From Lasiosphaeria ovina (Eukaryota > Ascomycota > Sordariomycetes > Sordariales > Lasiosphaeriaceae): 64,000 nt of DNA. A model generated the notes under the pieces. It was not told the DNA's origin and did no database searches. It was given only the letters and a program-made list of their open reading frames with translations. A program made the position numbers and the translations under genes. Positions within the stretch are counted from its first letter, which is position 1, and each line of letters opens with the position of its first letter. Shown here piece by piece: positions 10,488-21,838 of the stretch. The stretch is from positions 806,001 through 870,000 of the forward strand of contig JAULSN010000002.1 in NCBI GenBank assembly GCA_033439765.1. The letters run 5' to 3'.

Positions 10488-12794
10488 GGCGAAGACTGGT
10501 GGTGGTTTTGAACGATTTGAAACGTGCCGCTTGGTGTAGTAGGCCAAGGGAGATCTTGGGACGCCAAAGGAACGCGCCAGCATTTGTGTTTGATGGCAGA
10601 GAGGAGGGGAAGATGGGAGGGAGAAGGTCTCCGAAAGCGGCAGTGTGTCAGAATTGCATCTGGAGACAGCCTGCTTTTTGTGTACTGCCAAATGTGCACA
10701 AAAAAGGGGGCGAGAGCGGAGATGAGTCAACGCAAAGCCAATTGAGGGCGGCACAACGATGGGAAGGAAAATCGCGAGGAACGGCTGTGCGAGTGGTGTG
10801 TGAGCCACGTGGGGCGGTGATCGGAAGCTCAAGGACCTCCAACGGCGCTGGCCGCATCGGCAGGCTGTGGTTCGACGGTGTGCACATGCTGCGGGGTAAA
10901 GGAAGCTAAAGCCTGGGGTGCACAACCGAGGCAGCTCGCAAAACAGCCCACCCATGCCGGGCCTACCCGCGGGCGACCATTTCCCCAGACCTGACTGATG
11001 GCCCCCGCATCCCCTGATTGGCGTGCGATTCTCGGGGCCGATCGCGTCGCGGGGCCACAAAAACCCTCGTCAATGTTGTCCAGATGAGAAATTGAGAAGA
11101 CGAAAGGCCGTCGTGGTTTCGGCCTTTGCAAGCTGGGCCACCGCTCAAGCACTGCAGCATGCGCAGCTAATGTGGTATAAAACCCAGCTCCAAGACGCTC
11201 TGGTTATTCCTTTCCTTTTCTCCGTATCCCGCCTCCAGGCCTCTGGGCCTAGGCCCCCATAGCCTAGCGCCAACAACAAAGATTTCAGCGGCCGAACTCA
11301 AAATGCCCACAGCCCCTTGCCTCACCTCGTTAGCCCCCGTTGCACAAATCGTCGCGCCAACTCACGACCGACCTCGGCAACGCGACGACAACTCGAAACG
11401 AGCGATATCGACGTCTTCGGACACACGCCGAGATATCTAACTTTAGCAACTTAAACTCACGACCAAGGGGGTTGGTTCTGAGGTAAATATTCCGCTGTTG
11501 AGTAACATACTGACCGACCACGGGGGGCTCGACATGCAATGATGGGATGGTCTCCGGAGCACATTTTAGATTGAAATGGCGGTTTCAAGTTACATCATCC
11601 GTAGTGCGCAGCAGCAGGGCCGGCGCGGAGTTAAGGTTTTCACTCAGGTCACGAGGACGGATGCCACCGTCGAGAGGGAGCTTTCGAGGGTTTATACGGA
11701 AAGCGTCGGCGCGGTTATACGGTGTCGAGTTGCGAGTTGCGAGTTACGAGTTACGAGTTACGAGTTGCGAGTTGCGAGTTGCAAGTTTCGGTTTCGTCTA
11801 TTCTAATTAGTTGCACCTGCCGGGGAAATGCTCGAGTCGGCGCGGCTCGGCGATGCGACAGCGGGCGGACGGATTTGTCGATTCACTTTAGACCACGACG
11901 GGGACGAGACGCTACACGCCTATATCTCCTAGCATAGCAATCAACTTCCCGAGAATGCATCAAGAATCGACTTCCAGGGAGCTACTAACTCGTCAGTATA
12001 TACTAACGGATATACTAACCAAGCAGCTCGGGAGTGGGCCGTTCGTCCAAAACCGGCAATGAGGGTATCGGTTTATACCTACCTTACCTGACGGATTATG
12101 CCCGCACGGCAGCTGCATTATGCAGAACTCGCTCGTCAAACCGAGAACCGTCCAGTCAAGGCCCGCCAAATTTGCCGTATGTGGAGATGCCGAGATAGCA
12201 TTGCGACATTGCGACCTGGGAAGCTGTGTGACATACACACCCTTATCTCCAAAAGCAGTATCCTCAACCCGCTCATGCTGGGGATATTCGAGAGCCATCT
12301 GCCATACCCGCTCGTTAAGCGGCCAAGGGACTGCGACCCCGGAGTTAGGTGCATCGATACATCCCTCAAAGCCGCCCTTCGCCAGACGGATGGCGGATCG
12401 CTCGCTCCCTTACACACGCCATTGGGTACAGGCTATGCTTGCGACACGGCCACGGACGTCTGATATTAAGCGAACGTGCCGCCGGAGTAGCACACATATA
12501 TTAACCAATATGCCAATCATATACCCACCGGTCATCCGTCGCAGATTCTTGGCGGTAAAGTTGTGGCATCTTTTCCATCCGTTATCCATTCCAGACGGTC
12601 GTCACATCTCTTCTCCGTCGTCGTCCCAACCCGGCCATGATCTCCATTCCAGCGCAATAAGCAAACGGACCCCAGCATAGACCGTCTGACGTGTAGCTCA
12701 CTGAGATTGAGTTTGCTCTAGGTCTAGGCCGCTCTGTCCGAATTAGATCCCGCCTTTCCGACCGGCCGCACGAGTATCAACAATCTTGACCGAG
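10488..12794. other. 2.3-kb gene-free stretch with a minisatellite
   Basis: No recognisable gene. Long minus-strand frames upstream of 10487 have intron-like composition and are judged spurious. Positions 11724-11787 hold a 7-bp tandem repeat. From 11930 to 12700 there are several overlapping short frames on both strands with no consistent coding signal, possibly an eroded element. The last part is the upstream region of the methyltransferase gene. Confidence 0.45.
11724..11787. repeat. 7-bp minisatellite, about nine copies
   Basis: Tandem units of tgcgagt and tacgagt run for about nine copies. Variants are clustered (GC-type, then three TA-type, then GC-type), which suggests slippage after base changes. 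It lies in a gene-free region. Confidence 0.85.
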
Positions 12795-14182
12795 ATGGCA
12801 AGCCGCTTTCACGAATCCGTGGCAGCGGCCACGGACACCGTTCCGATACCCCCCAAGAGCAGCTCGCCCAAGTTGTCGCCGCCGAAAACTGAGAACGACG
12901 ACGGCAGGCCCGACGACGTGATCGAAGCCGAAGACGGGCACGTCGAGGAGGACGAGTTTCTCGCCGAGGGCTGGGACGCCTCGTCGTCAAACGCATCGAC
13001 ATCCGTCACGTCGAGCGTTTACCAGCACGCCTACGAGAATGGGCGGCGCTACCACGCCTACAAACACGGCCGGTATCCGATCCCGAACGACGACCTCGAG
13101 CAGAGCAGAGAAGACATGAAGCACGCCATGATGATGGAACTGACAGTGCGCCGACCCCCCTCTATCTTGATTAACCAAAGCTACTTTCATCGAAGCTAAC
13201 GCGGGCACTGCGGCGACGAACCAGGACGGCAAGTTGTTCCTCGCGCCCATCGGCGACAACCCACGGAAGATCATCGACATTGGCACCGGCACGGGCATGT
13301 GGGCCATCGAGATGGGAGACCACTTCCCCGGCGCCGAGATCCTCGGCCTCGACCTGTCGCCGATCCAGCCGCAATGGGTGCCGCCCAATGTGCGCTTCAT
13401 AATAGACGACGTCGAGGACGAGTGGGCGAGCGGGTCCGGGTGGGACTTTGCGCACTTTCGGACCATGGCGCTGGTCCTGCGCGATCTGCAGAAGGCCGTC
13501 GACCAGACTTTTCGGTATGTTCTCTCGAGGTTTCCATTCTGATCTCCTAAGTTGTCACCTCTTTTGCTCCATCTTCTTGGATTCCGCAAGTGCGGGATTC
13601 CGACGGTTCGAGGCCCCAAGGGGGGAAATAATCAAAGAAAAGAAGAGAAAGAGTCCAAGAAAACGGCAAAGAGAGGAAACTAACTCCCGGGGGCTGGCGC
13701 CCGACGACGCAAAACACAGCCACCTCAAGCCCGGCGGGTGGATCGAGTTCCAAGAGTCGTACGGCATGCCCTTCTGCGACGACGGCAGCATGGACGAGGA
13801 GCGCGACGTCATGAAGCAGTACTTTGGGCTGTGCGGCGAGGCCATGGCGCGCTTCGGCCTGCAGCTCGACCTGGGCTCGCGCGTCGGCGAGTACCTGGAG
13901 CGCGCGGGCTTTGTTAATGTCGCGTGCGTGCGCAAGAAGCTGCCCGTGGGCACGTGGCCGCGCGACAAGACGCTGCGCCTTGTTGGTCTTTACGTGCGTG
14001 AGGCGCTCGCGCAGTCGACGGCGTCGCTCGCCAAGGTGTTTGCCGGAATCGGCATGTCCGAGACGGAGCGCGAGGTCTGGGCCGCAAAGGTCCGCGAAAC
14101 GGCCAGGGATAGTAGCATTCACCGGTACTGCTATTATTATTTCTGGTACGGGCAGAAGCCCGGGGAGAGCGACAGTACATAG
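12795..14182 (+). CDS. LaeA-like SAM-dependent methyltransferase
   Basis: Exons 12795-13145, 13225-13514 and 13720-14182 encode 367 aa; the introns are 79 and 205 bp. An acidic, Ser-rich N-terminus precedes a conserved YENGRRYHAY block. The Rossmann methyltransferase core follows, with motif I IIDIGTGTGMW (GxGxG at residues 137-141), LDLSPIQP, and the post-II block LKPGGWIEFQE after the third-exon junction. This is the class I fungal methyltransferase family that includes the velvet partner LaeA and many secondary-metabolism relatives. A true LaeA role cannot be claimed: such paralogues are numerous and no biosynthetic cluster is next to it. ATG 12795 is the first in-frame ATG. The long second intron is supported by the seamless join at HLKPGG. 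Confidence 0.85.
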
Positions 14183-14710
14183 TTTGGTGGGTCCGGGGGG
14201 GTTTGGGTTGGAGAGTCGAAAAGAGGTGGGAGTGTCTGTTGATATTCGGCATCGACGGCAGCGGAATGGGAGGGTTTGGAAAGGGGGACGACAAACGCAC
14301 AGTATGTAATTAGCACGGGCGGATGCCAGGCCACACAACACACAGAGAAAGCTGGCAAATGAAGCCCAAACAAAACACATTCAATATCAACACTTTCAAT
14401 ATCGACACATTCAATATCGACACAATATTCAAGCATTTTCAAGCAGTTTCGTTTCCTCTTTGAGTGATTCACGTATTTAGGGGCAGAGCCACCAAAGAGT
14501 GACACAAAACACTGTTTTTTTTCTTTTCATGTTACTATCTTGATACGTGGAGCACCCGGCGACTGAAATATTTCCTCACGAAGAAAACCAAGTACATCAC
14601 CAAAACCGAGCCAACGAATGACATTCAAACCACACCCAGTTACAACACTACTCTTGCTCTCTTATCTCTCTCCAAAGCCGGCTCTACCTATGCAGTATGT
14701 GCCGACTACC
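14183..14710. other. Intergenic region between convergent genes
   Basis: This holds the 3' flanks of the methyltransferase gene and of the repetitive secreted protein. It contains a short 15-bp tandem repeat (14379-14423) and otherwise no coding signal. Confidence 0.6.
14379..14423. repeat. 15-bp tandem repeat, three copies
   Basis: The unit attcaatatcgacac (with one-base variants) is repeated three times in the 3' flank of the methyltransferase gene, followed by partial copies (aatattcaagc). Confidence 0.75.
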
Positions 14711-15358
14711 TTAATACTCCTCCTCGGCAGTAGGGGTCTTAGCCGGCGGGGGAGGGGCGCGGGCCGGGCGGGGCGGGGCGCGGGTCGGGCGAGGAGGAAG
14801 CGGCTGCTTGCTCGGGGCCGGCGACGGGAGGGGCCTGCCGGCACTCCGGGTGGGGCGGGGCGGAGGTGGCGCCTTGGAGGGGCGCGGGGCCTTGGTGGGA
14901 TGAGGGCGAGGAGCCTTGGTGGGGTGAGGGCGAGGAGCCTTGGTGGGGTGAGGGGGCTTCAGCTCCGCGCGAGCCTCGATGGCGGCATATTCCTCGACCT
15001 CCTCGGGCACGGCCCGGGGGGGAGGGGGGCCGCGCGACGGCGGCCGGGGAGCCCGCGTAGGAGCCGGACGAGGAGCCCGCGTAGGAGCCGGACGAGGAGC
15101 CCGTGTAGGAGCTGGGCGAGGAGCCCGCGTGGGAGGCGGCCGAGGAGCCCGTGTAGGGGTCGGGCGAGGAACGCCTCCGGTTGGGCGAGGCCCGCGAGAC
15201 GGGACCGCGGCCGTGGGGTGGGGAGGAGGGCCGCGGTGGTGTCCCGTGGCCGTCGGCTTGGGGCGGGCGTCAACTTCAGCCCCCTGAGCGACAGGGACAG
15301 CAACGACTTGCTGGATGGCCGCGATAGCGGCCAAGAGAGCAACGAAGATGCGGGTCAT
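14711..15358 (-). CDS. Repetitive Pro/Arg-rich secreted protein
   Basis: One exon, 215 aa. MTRIFVALLAAIAAIQQVVA is a classic signal peptide, with predicted cleavage near residue 20. The mature chain is almost all Pro, Arg, Ala, Thr and Lys. An 8-residue unit APRPAPTR occurs in about five tandem copies, then an acidic spacer (EEVEEYAAIEARAE), then about three copies of KAPRPHPT. The C-terminus is acidic (EEEY). The DNA shows 24-bp tandem repeats in both arrays. There are no cysteines and no known domain. The strong positive charge and Pro content suggest a cell-wall, polysaccharide-binding or antimicrobial-like surface role, but this is inference. A TATAAAAG box lies upstream at 15472-15479. 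Confidence 0.75.
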   Translation of the reverse strand: MTRIFVALLAAIAAIQQVVAVPVAQGAEVDARPKPTATGHHRGPPPHPTAAVPSRGPRPTGGVPRPTPTRAPRPPPTRAPRPAPTRAPRPAPTRAPRPAPTRAPRPPSRGPPPPRAVPEEVEEYAAIEARAELKPPHPTKAPRPHPTKAPRPHPTKAPRPSKAPPPPRPTRSAGRPLPSPAPSKQPLPPRPTRAPPRPARAPPPPAKTPTAEEEY

Positions 15359-17268
15359 TTTGATAGAGTCTGCACAGACGACGGGAGGCTTTTGGACAGG
15401 TGATGAAGTTGCGGGCTGGTTGATGTGCCTGGCTTGAGCGAGAACTAGACTTGGACGTCATGGTGGGCTGGCTTTTATACATGGATGTATTGGGCGGAAG
15501 CGAGATTGGTAGCTTCTGTCATGAACTCTTCACGCCGCGCCTTCACGTTCAGAGACTCCTTGAAACCCGTAGACCCTTGCTTTGCTTTGTTGCCATCTCA
15601 GGCGAAGGAGACAAAGGTCAACAACGGCAGCAAACCAAGGCCGCAGATATTGAAGGTGTAACGTTAGGTAGATGGTATGACGAGGCTTTTGAGCACATCA
15701 GCCGGGCCAATGATGACCCAATGAGTGCTTTTCTCTGTGTAGGACACAAGGCCCGATCCCGCTGGTGTCGGGGTCAAAGCTGCGGGCCTCCAAGGTGAAT
15801 GGAAGAATCAACCTATTACTCCCGGACGCTGCGTATAGATTGACCCCTCAATATGCAGCCCGTGTTAGTAACGTCGTTCCCGGTAATATTGGGGATGAGG
15901 ATGCGATGGGCTATATGCGTGCCCAACCAGAGCGGCGGGGTTATCATGTTGGCTCTGACGCCGATGCCGTCCCTCATATAGCCAGATTTGAGCCTGGCTT
16001 TTGCCCTCCAGGCGTGTGCTGTGTCTTTTTTTAGACCACATAGGACCGTCAACCCGGTCAGCCATGGGAAGTGTTCGAGACCGTACGGGTCGCAGTCCTG
16101 GATCTCGCTCGCTCCCACGGCCCAAGCATTGGGGTCAGGGCAGCTCCTCGATCATGAACTGATAAGACTTGTTGGTAAGTCTTGGCATCGATTTAGCCAG
16201 TCAATTGCCGGTGATGCAGTATACCTACACTTCAATACCAAGACCTCGGAGTGGGGCCATTGCAACCACAGGAAATGAGGTTGACGTAAGCTTGCTACTG
16301 TGTAGAGACTCTTGTCTGCCCTGAAATCTGGGCCAAGATAGAGTTGGTTGGGTCGGGATGTCAGGACTAAACCACGCCACGGCACCACCAATGGGCGTCG
16401 GTGCCGGCCAGACAGAGTGTGTTTCTGCCCTCAATACCAGTGCGGGGGTCGCATCGTGAATCTAGATGCGGCATCGGCTACCAGACGACTTGATCAAGGG
16501 GCTGGTGCAGCTTTCTGGAAAGTTCGACGGTGTGGGCGTGAACAAGTGACGTGATTCGTACGAAGCATTTGACCATCTCGTAATCGAGATTCGAGTTGAC
16601 CTTGTCAATCGCGGACAACAACTCTCCGCGGTATGCCGTGGAGAAGATAAGCCAAAAACTGAAGAGGGGGCCGCGTGTGTTTGTTTTCACGATCGCTTCG
16701 ATGCACCTTGAGGAGGTCCGGACCTTGGCGAGGTTGCAAAAGGCTAAATTCCAAACAACCAAGCCCTCTCTCGCTAATATCGCCGTGGTCTCTCCCCACA
16801 TTCCGGGGACAGCGGACTTTCGGACCGGAGCGGCAGCCCAGCGAAGACAAGGCAACCAGGGGGGACGGCGTCCCGGGGAATATCCTTGCCAACGTTGCAC
16901 ACCACCAAAAAGGCAACCACACCGGACCAAGGCCAAAGAGTAAATCCCGATATAAACGAGAGCTTTCGAGTGTGGTCAGCGTAGCTACATATGTGAACAA
17001 ATCGCTAATGAATTAAGAGAGCGCTGACATTCGATAGGTTTGAGAGGACAATTCCTAGTCTAGCATAACACCGCTTGATATACAGTGCTTGAAGTCATTT
17101 GCCGAATTTATCGGACTTATTATGAAGAGTAAGGTCCGAAATAATTAGGCTGGACGCCCGAAAGCTGAGGGCAGATACTAGCAGTGTGCGAGGCGTGATG
17201 CGCCGATTCTGTATTGCTCCCATGCTCGGGAACGAGAGAACCATAACGAAATTCCTTCTCATTGTAAA
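15359..17268. other. 1.9-kb gene-free stretch
   Basis: Apart from the TATA box and promoter of the 15358 gene, no gene is recognised. Minus-strand frames at 15816-16118 and 16478-16936 look partly protein-like but have no known motif and no proper start or splice context. They could be eroded gene remains. Confidence 0.4.
15472..15479 (-). promoter_or_regulatory. TATA box of the repetitive secreted protein gene
   Basis: TATAAAAG on the minus strand lies about 115 bp upstream of the ATG at 15358, a plausible distance for a short 5' UTR. Confidence 0.6.
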
Positions 17269-18096
17269 CTACCTTACTAATAGTAATTGGAATGACCCTA
17301 TTCGCGGCTGGGAGATACGGGCGAGAGAGAGGATAATGCGGGCCATGCTACGGTATAGCTTCTGCCTTCTGCCCGGATCCTCTCTGGAGGTGTCCCATGT
17401 GTCCGATAATACCCGCCCAGTGTCGGGGCCGATGTACTCCAAGAGCATATATGCCGTCCGTACGTCGTAGCTGGTTCGGTTGCGAGTATATTGGGAGAGA
17501 ATTGGGTATCGGAAAAAGCTGTAGATACGGCGCCAGAACATGCGGGCAATACGGACATAAAATGGTCGGTGTTTCACGTGGGTGAACTGGGCGCCCCGAA
17601 GTCTGGTCAGCACTGAACCGGCAAGAATAAGCAGGAAGGATCTTACATGACGGCCGTCCGAGAAGCCGAAGCCGAATAGGTGAGGGATGCGCACATCGGC
17701 ACATTGATCCTGCATCCAAATATATGCCCCTACCTCACAACTGAGCTTTTCGTCCACGGTACCCGGGTATTTAGCTTCAGCAAGCTTGTGTGGCATGGGG
17801 CAGCGCAAGACGACCTTCCTTGACAAGCTGCCCGACTTAACTTCAACAGGGATGCAGACGTTGAAGCTGCCTCGGATCCATGCTTGCGGGTCGAAAACTG
17901 TACAAGCGTCCTTGCTGCCTAGCCCAAGATGGCGTTTGGTAAGAGCGCCAATGGCCTCTCTCTGCTGCCATAGGTTTTCGTATAGTTTCTTGGTCGCGGG
18001 GACATAGGCGAGCTGGTTGATGATATTGGTTTCCTTCTCCGAGGCCGATTCGTACGTTATGGGATTGCGACCAACGAGTTCCAGCATAGAGGGCAT
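17269..18096 (-). pseudogene. Truncated APH/kinase-fold family gene
   Basis: Exons 18096-17647 and 17586-17269 encode about 255 aa. The 60-bp intron (17587-17646) is in frame, but removing it joins GFGFSDGRH to FTHVKHRPFYVRI as in relatives. The protein matches the N-terminal half of the large fungal aminoglycoside-phosphotransferase-like family: the start MPSMLELVGRNPITYESA, the block WIRGSFNVCIPVEV, and YMLLEYIGP. It then breaks at RIGSFQ, where relatives continue with a Gly/Thr loop, the ENDGAPR block and the catalytic half. Here four unrelated codons and a stop follow, and I find no continuation downstream. The catalytic half is missing, so the gene is probably dead. Confidence 0.65.
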
Positions 18097-21000
18097 AGTG
18101 GCGAAGTCGATACTAGGTGAGGTAGGTACTGTCGGGAAAAGCAGCTGCTGTTGGACGAGCCAGATGTAACGTGCAAGTCAAGCACTCAATTGGGGAAATC
18201 GACAGGGCGGCATAATCCGAACGGAGGCAATGCGTGCGCAAGTCCTGCCTCCGCGGTTGCGATCCTGCTTCTCGGGGAGAGAAGGACGGGGCGAGAAGTC
18301 AAGTCCGCGTCATTTGGTCCGCACGCGCAGGGGAAGCTCTACCAGCAAGGTACCCAGCCCCTGGGGAGGAAGTATTAGTCAGCGATAACAGTGGAAGCTC
18401 AGGGGCGGGCTTTCACTATACAGTACTATGTGTATACGTACCCGCACACTCCTTCGCCCTCGCAGTCCGCAACACATAAACTACTAGAAGAAGGCTAACG
18501 ATTTTAACGACCTGAGCAAGGTAGAATAGCCTAGCTTCGTTGAGTATGTGCTCGTCTGATTGACGTATTAAAACATCATCATGATCTTTAGTTCCCAGTG
18601 ATTTGCTACCTCTTTGGAATAAATCTACTCCCCTGACACAATGGCCTAAGACTTCCTGGCCTACATCGGGTACGTGCATGTGCCTTTCTGCGATATACCG
18701 GTCACCTGATAATTACTGACTTTCTAGGTGCTTATAAGACTCGCCTACAGCTCGACCTGCGTTTGTTGTGTTAGTTTGTGGAACACGGAGCTTCCGCCGC
18801 TTCACCACCACACAGGTTAAAGCAGCGCAGCACCGGCCCGCTCACAGGATATGGAAACTTTCAAAGTCGACATTTGAGACAGGAAGTGGATTGTTTCCTT
18901 CGTGCCTCCGCTTCATTCACCACAGTTGGTCACCCAGGTCGAGGCAGAAGAAAACTTGGACTTGGACTCTTGGAGAAAGCCGAGGTCTCAACAGTTGAAG
19001 AAGGAGCAGGGCTTGCTGCGATGAGAGACTTGGGTAAGCTGCTTGTTCTCATCTCATTCCGTCTTGTTGGATTTCAATCATAAGGCGACTTACCTAAATC
19101 CTTCCACAGGAATTAGGAAGTAGGGAATGCCATTTGACACTCCTGCGGGTGGGTGTTTTGTTTTGTTTTCAGTAAATTTCAATTAGAGCAAGTGCCCTGC
19201 CTCAAAATTGAAGCTGAATTGGACCAATGATGTTGATCAGGGAAGGAGCTCATCAGCATCTAGAAATTCCACCGGAGTCACAATACCACTGGCACTCCAC
19301 ACTGACAGATTGTTACGGTTGATCGCGACTTCCCACGAAATTGAGATATCAATAATAGGCACCTACAGGTCTTTAGTAGAGCATTGAGATAATTAAGATT
19401 CTGGACCTAACTTCACAGTTCGTCTCTCCTCCAAGTCGGAGAGATAATCCGAGGCAGTCGGGCCACTGGGTGCTTCTATTTTGCGGTTGGCGACTTGCGA
19501 GCCCATGTTCTATTCTTATTCTTTCATCGCCTGTGCTTCAGAGCATGTCTCAGCGCGCTCTCGCCATCACGGCGACTGCCTTAGAAGCTTCCCGTCTCTC
19601 TTCCATTGTGTCAATCAACACGAAGAAGGATGCTTGAGTTTGCGATTGGGTACCATCCCTACCAAGGCAGATATCGAGGTATCTATGCAGCAATCTGTGA
19701 TGGAGACGAAGACCAATTACACACTCCCGCTCAAGCAAGCAAAGAGCTATTCAATTATGGGAGACGTGATGTCATCCGAACCAACCGCTCACATTTCGTT
19801 AGCTAGTGCCATCCGCAAATCAGGAGTATTGTGGCACAAATCACTTGCCCCTGCTTGAGATTTGTCAACAACCTCGTCATCCAAGACTCCGACAAGTCCC
19901 TCTGACCAACTCTAACCTCGCGATAGGACTGGATTGAAACAGCTTTGGCTAGCGCCCAAGGTAACATACGATAGCGCGCTCGCAATGCATCTCACATGGA
20001 AGTGGAAGCCACTTTGACAAACCTTTACTTGAAGTGAAACGTCACCACAGCCATAAATCAACCAAGTCAGCGCTCGGTCAGAAGGGTGTCAAAGTGCACC
20101 TACATATTTGGGTCTGATTATTCAAGAGTAACCACCCTTTAGTCTGAACGGAGCTACCCGCTACGTCCATAGTCTGTTTCTGATCTCTAACTAGCGGCTG
20201 CAGGCACACATAGCGACCCAACTTTATCACAGAAATGGACAAAGTAGGGTTGCCGTCGGCGACACGCTGCTGCAAAGAGGAAGACGACGGCTTAGACGCT
20301 CAGGTCTCTACAAACATGTTGCTGCCCACAACTCTCGGCTGCGCCGCTTCAAGAGCCGCAGGTTCCCGAGCCCATGCTGGTCGATGATGTACGATTCAGG
20401 AGAAAGGAATCTTGCAACGTTACGATTGTCGGTCCCCGTCGGGAGATGGATCGTGAAAACACGACCACACGGCCCCTTATCGCTTGTCACGGCACACGGG
20501 CTCGGTGATAAGACGAGGGCCTAGCGGCCACGGCCAGGTTCGAGGCTGGCAAAGGTCGCATCCAAAGCCACCCCCCTTCTCCCCTCTGCGGCGAAGTGGC
20601 ACGCGTGTGCCTGGAAGCACGGGGGACCTGGGCGCGTGGTGACCAACACGCGCGTTAATTACCTGCATGCGGTTGCAGCAGATGCGGTTTGGGGTGTGAG
20701 CGCGTTGGAGCATGGCCGGTCTGCTAGTCCGCAACAGGAAGCTGCATCGGACCTGTAAGGGGTCACTCGGCACTGCACCCAAGATCTGAAGGGAACACCC
20801 GCAGGCAACCTCATTCCCTCACTGCTCTCGGCCCCAGACCGACGTCCGATTAGACTTTGTCTCAAAGAGAGGCAATATGGCCGAGATTGTGTGCATTCGA
20901 TGCCGCGTTTTGGTAGCAGCAAGGAGGCTCTAATCTCCACTCTGCACCACATGAGCAGCCCGGAGTTTTAATCTCCCACACCACCAACACTCGAATGCCA

Positions 21001-21838
21001 TTGGCAGCACACCCCAACGGGCTATGGAATAACGGAATAAGCCCAATTTTGTGGGCACAACAGAAACTCGAATCACGGCCATGAACTCTCGGCACACCTT
21101 CTCACCACGCCCCGCGGCCCAGGAAATTCATATCCGCCGAGGCGGGCCAGGAACTAATTTGCGATGAAAAATAAAATACAGCCCGCCACAAGCAACTGCT
21201 AACAACCTAAGCTGTCGCTATCAGTTGGAGCTATTACACTGCACGCTTGCTCAAGAATGCACCCCCAATACCCCGGAGATTAGGGGGCCTCTTTTGGGCC
21301 CAGTCAACCCACCCTCATTCCGCACCTCCCTCGCATCCATGAATGTTTGCTCTCCGCTGAAGGATGGCTCGACCCGCCGAGGTGGTCGTGAACTTTGGCA
21401 TGAGGGTACCATCTGCCCAATGGTAGCCGCCAGAGTCACGTAGCCATGAAAGCGGCATGTGCCTCAATTCCAGTCCTACCCTCGCTGAAGCTCCCGGTGG
21501 GCGATGTGATTCGATTTCAAGGGCCTGCAACGTCACAAGCCCGGCATTCGAGCCCCCATGGGCCATGCTCGGGACAGGCGGCACGGGTTTTCCAAGACAT
21601 CTTCAATATCCGTAGGGTAAGAAATTCGATATTCTTTTTTTGCTATATTACACCACATGGCTCTGCCGCCCTGGGTGTTTTGGATGAAGGCGATGGAAGA
21701 CGGATAGAAGCTCAGAAACGTCTTTCGCTAATATTCAGGCTAAACTGCCCTCGTTCTTTTCTCTCACTTTGGCAGCGTATTATATACGCTGACCCGTCCA
21801 TTCCTTGGCTCTTTTTCTTCTTCTTCTTTTTGTTCGAC
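18097..21838. other. 3.7-kb gene-poor island
   Basis: I see no confident gene. Frames around 19481-19858 and 19606-19806 give protein-like words in two adjacent frames (for example YHPYQGRYRGIYAAICDG) with stops between, which hints at a decayed gene of unknown family. The final 60 bp carry the TATA-like promoter of the chitinase. Confidence 0.4.
21781..21786 (+). promoter_or_regulatory. TATA box of the chitinase gene
   Basis: TATATA lies inside the near-palindrome agcgtattatatacgct, about 55 bp upstream of the chitinase ATG at 21839, and is followed by a CT-rich stretch. Confidence 0.5.

Noticed and set aside
10068..11060. 330-codon minus-strand frame extending upstream of the small mitochondrial-type gene
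   Set aside because: It contains the unspliced intron and upstream non-coding sequence. The spliced 110-residue model explains the conserved-looking parts better.
11724..11787. CRISPR-like array
   Set aside because: These are contiguous 7-bp repeats without spacers in a fungal genome.
12795..15358. Secondary-metabolite cluster around the LaeA-like gene
   Set aside because: No synthase, transporter, P450 or pathway regulator is nearby; the methyltransferase stands alone.
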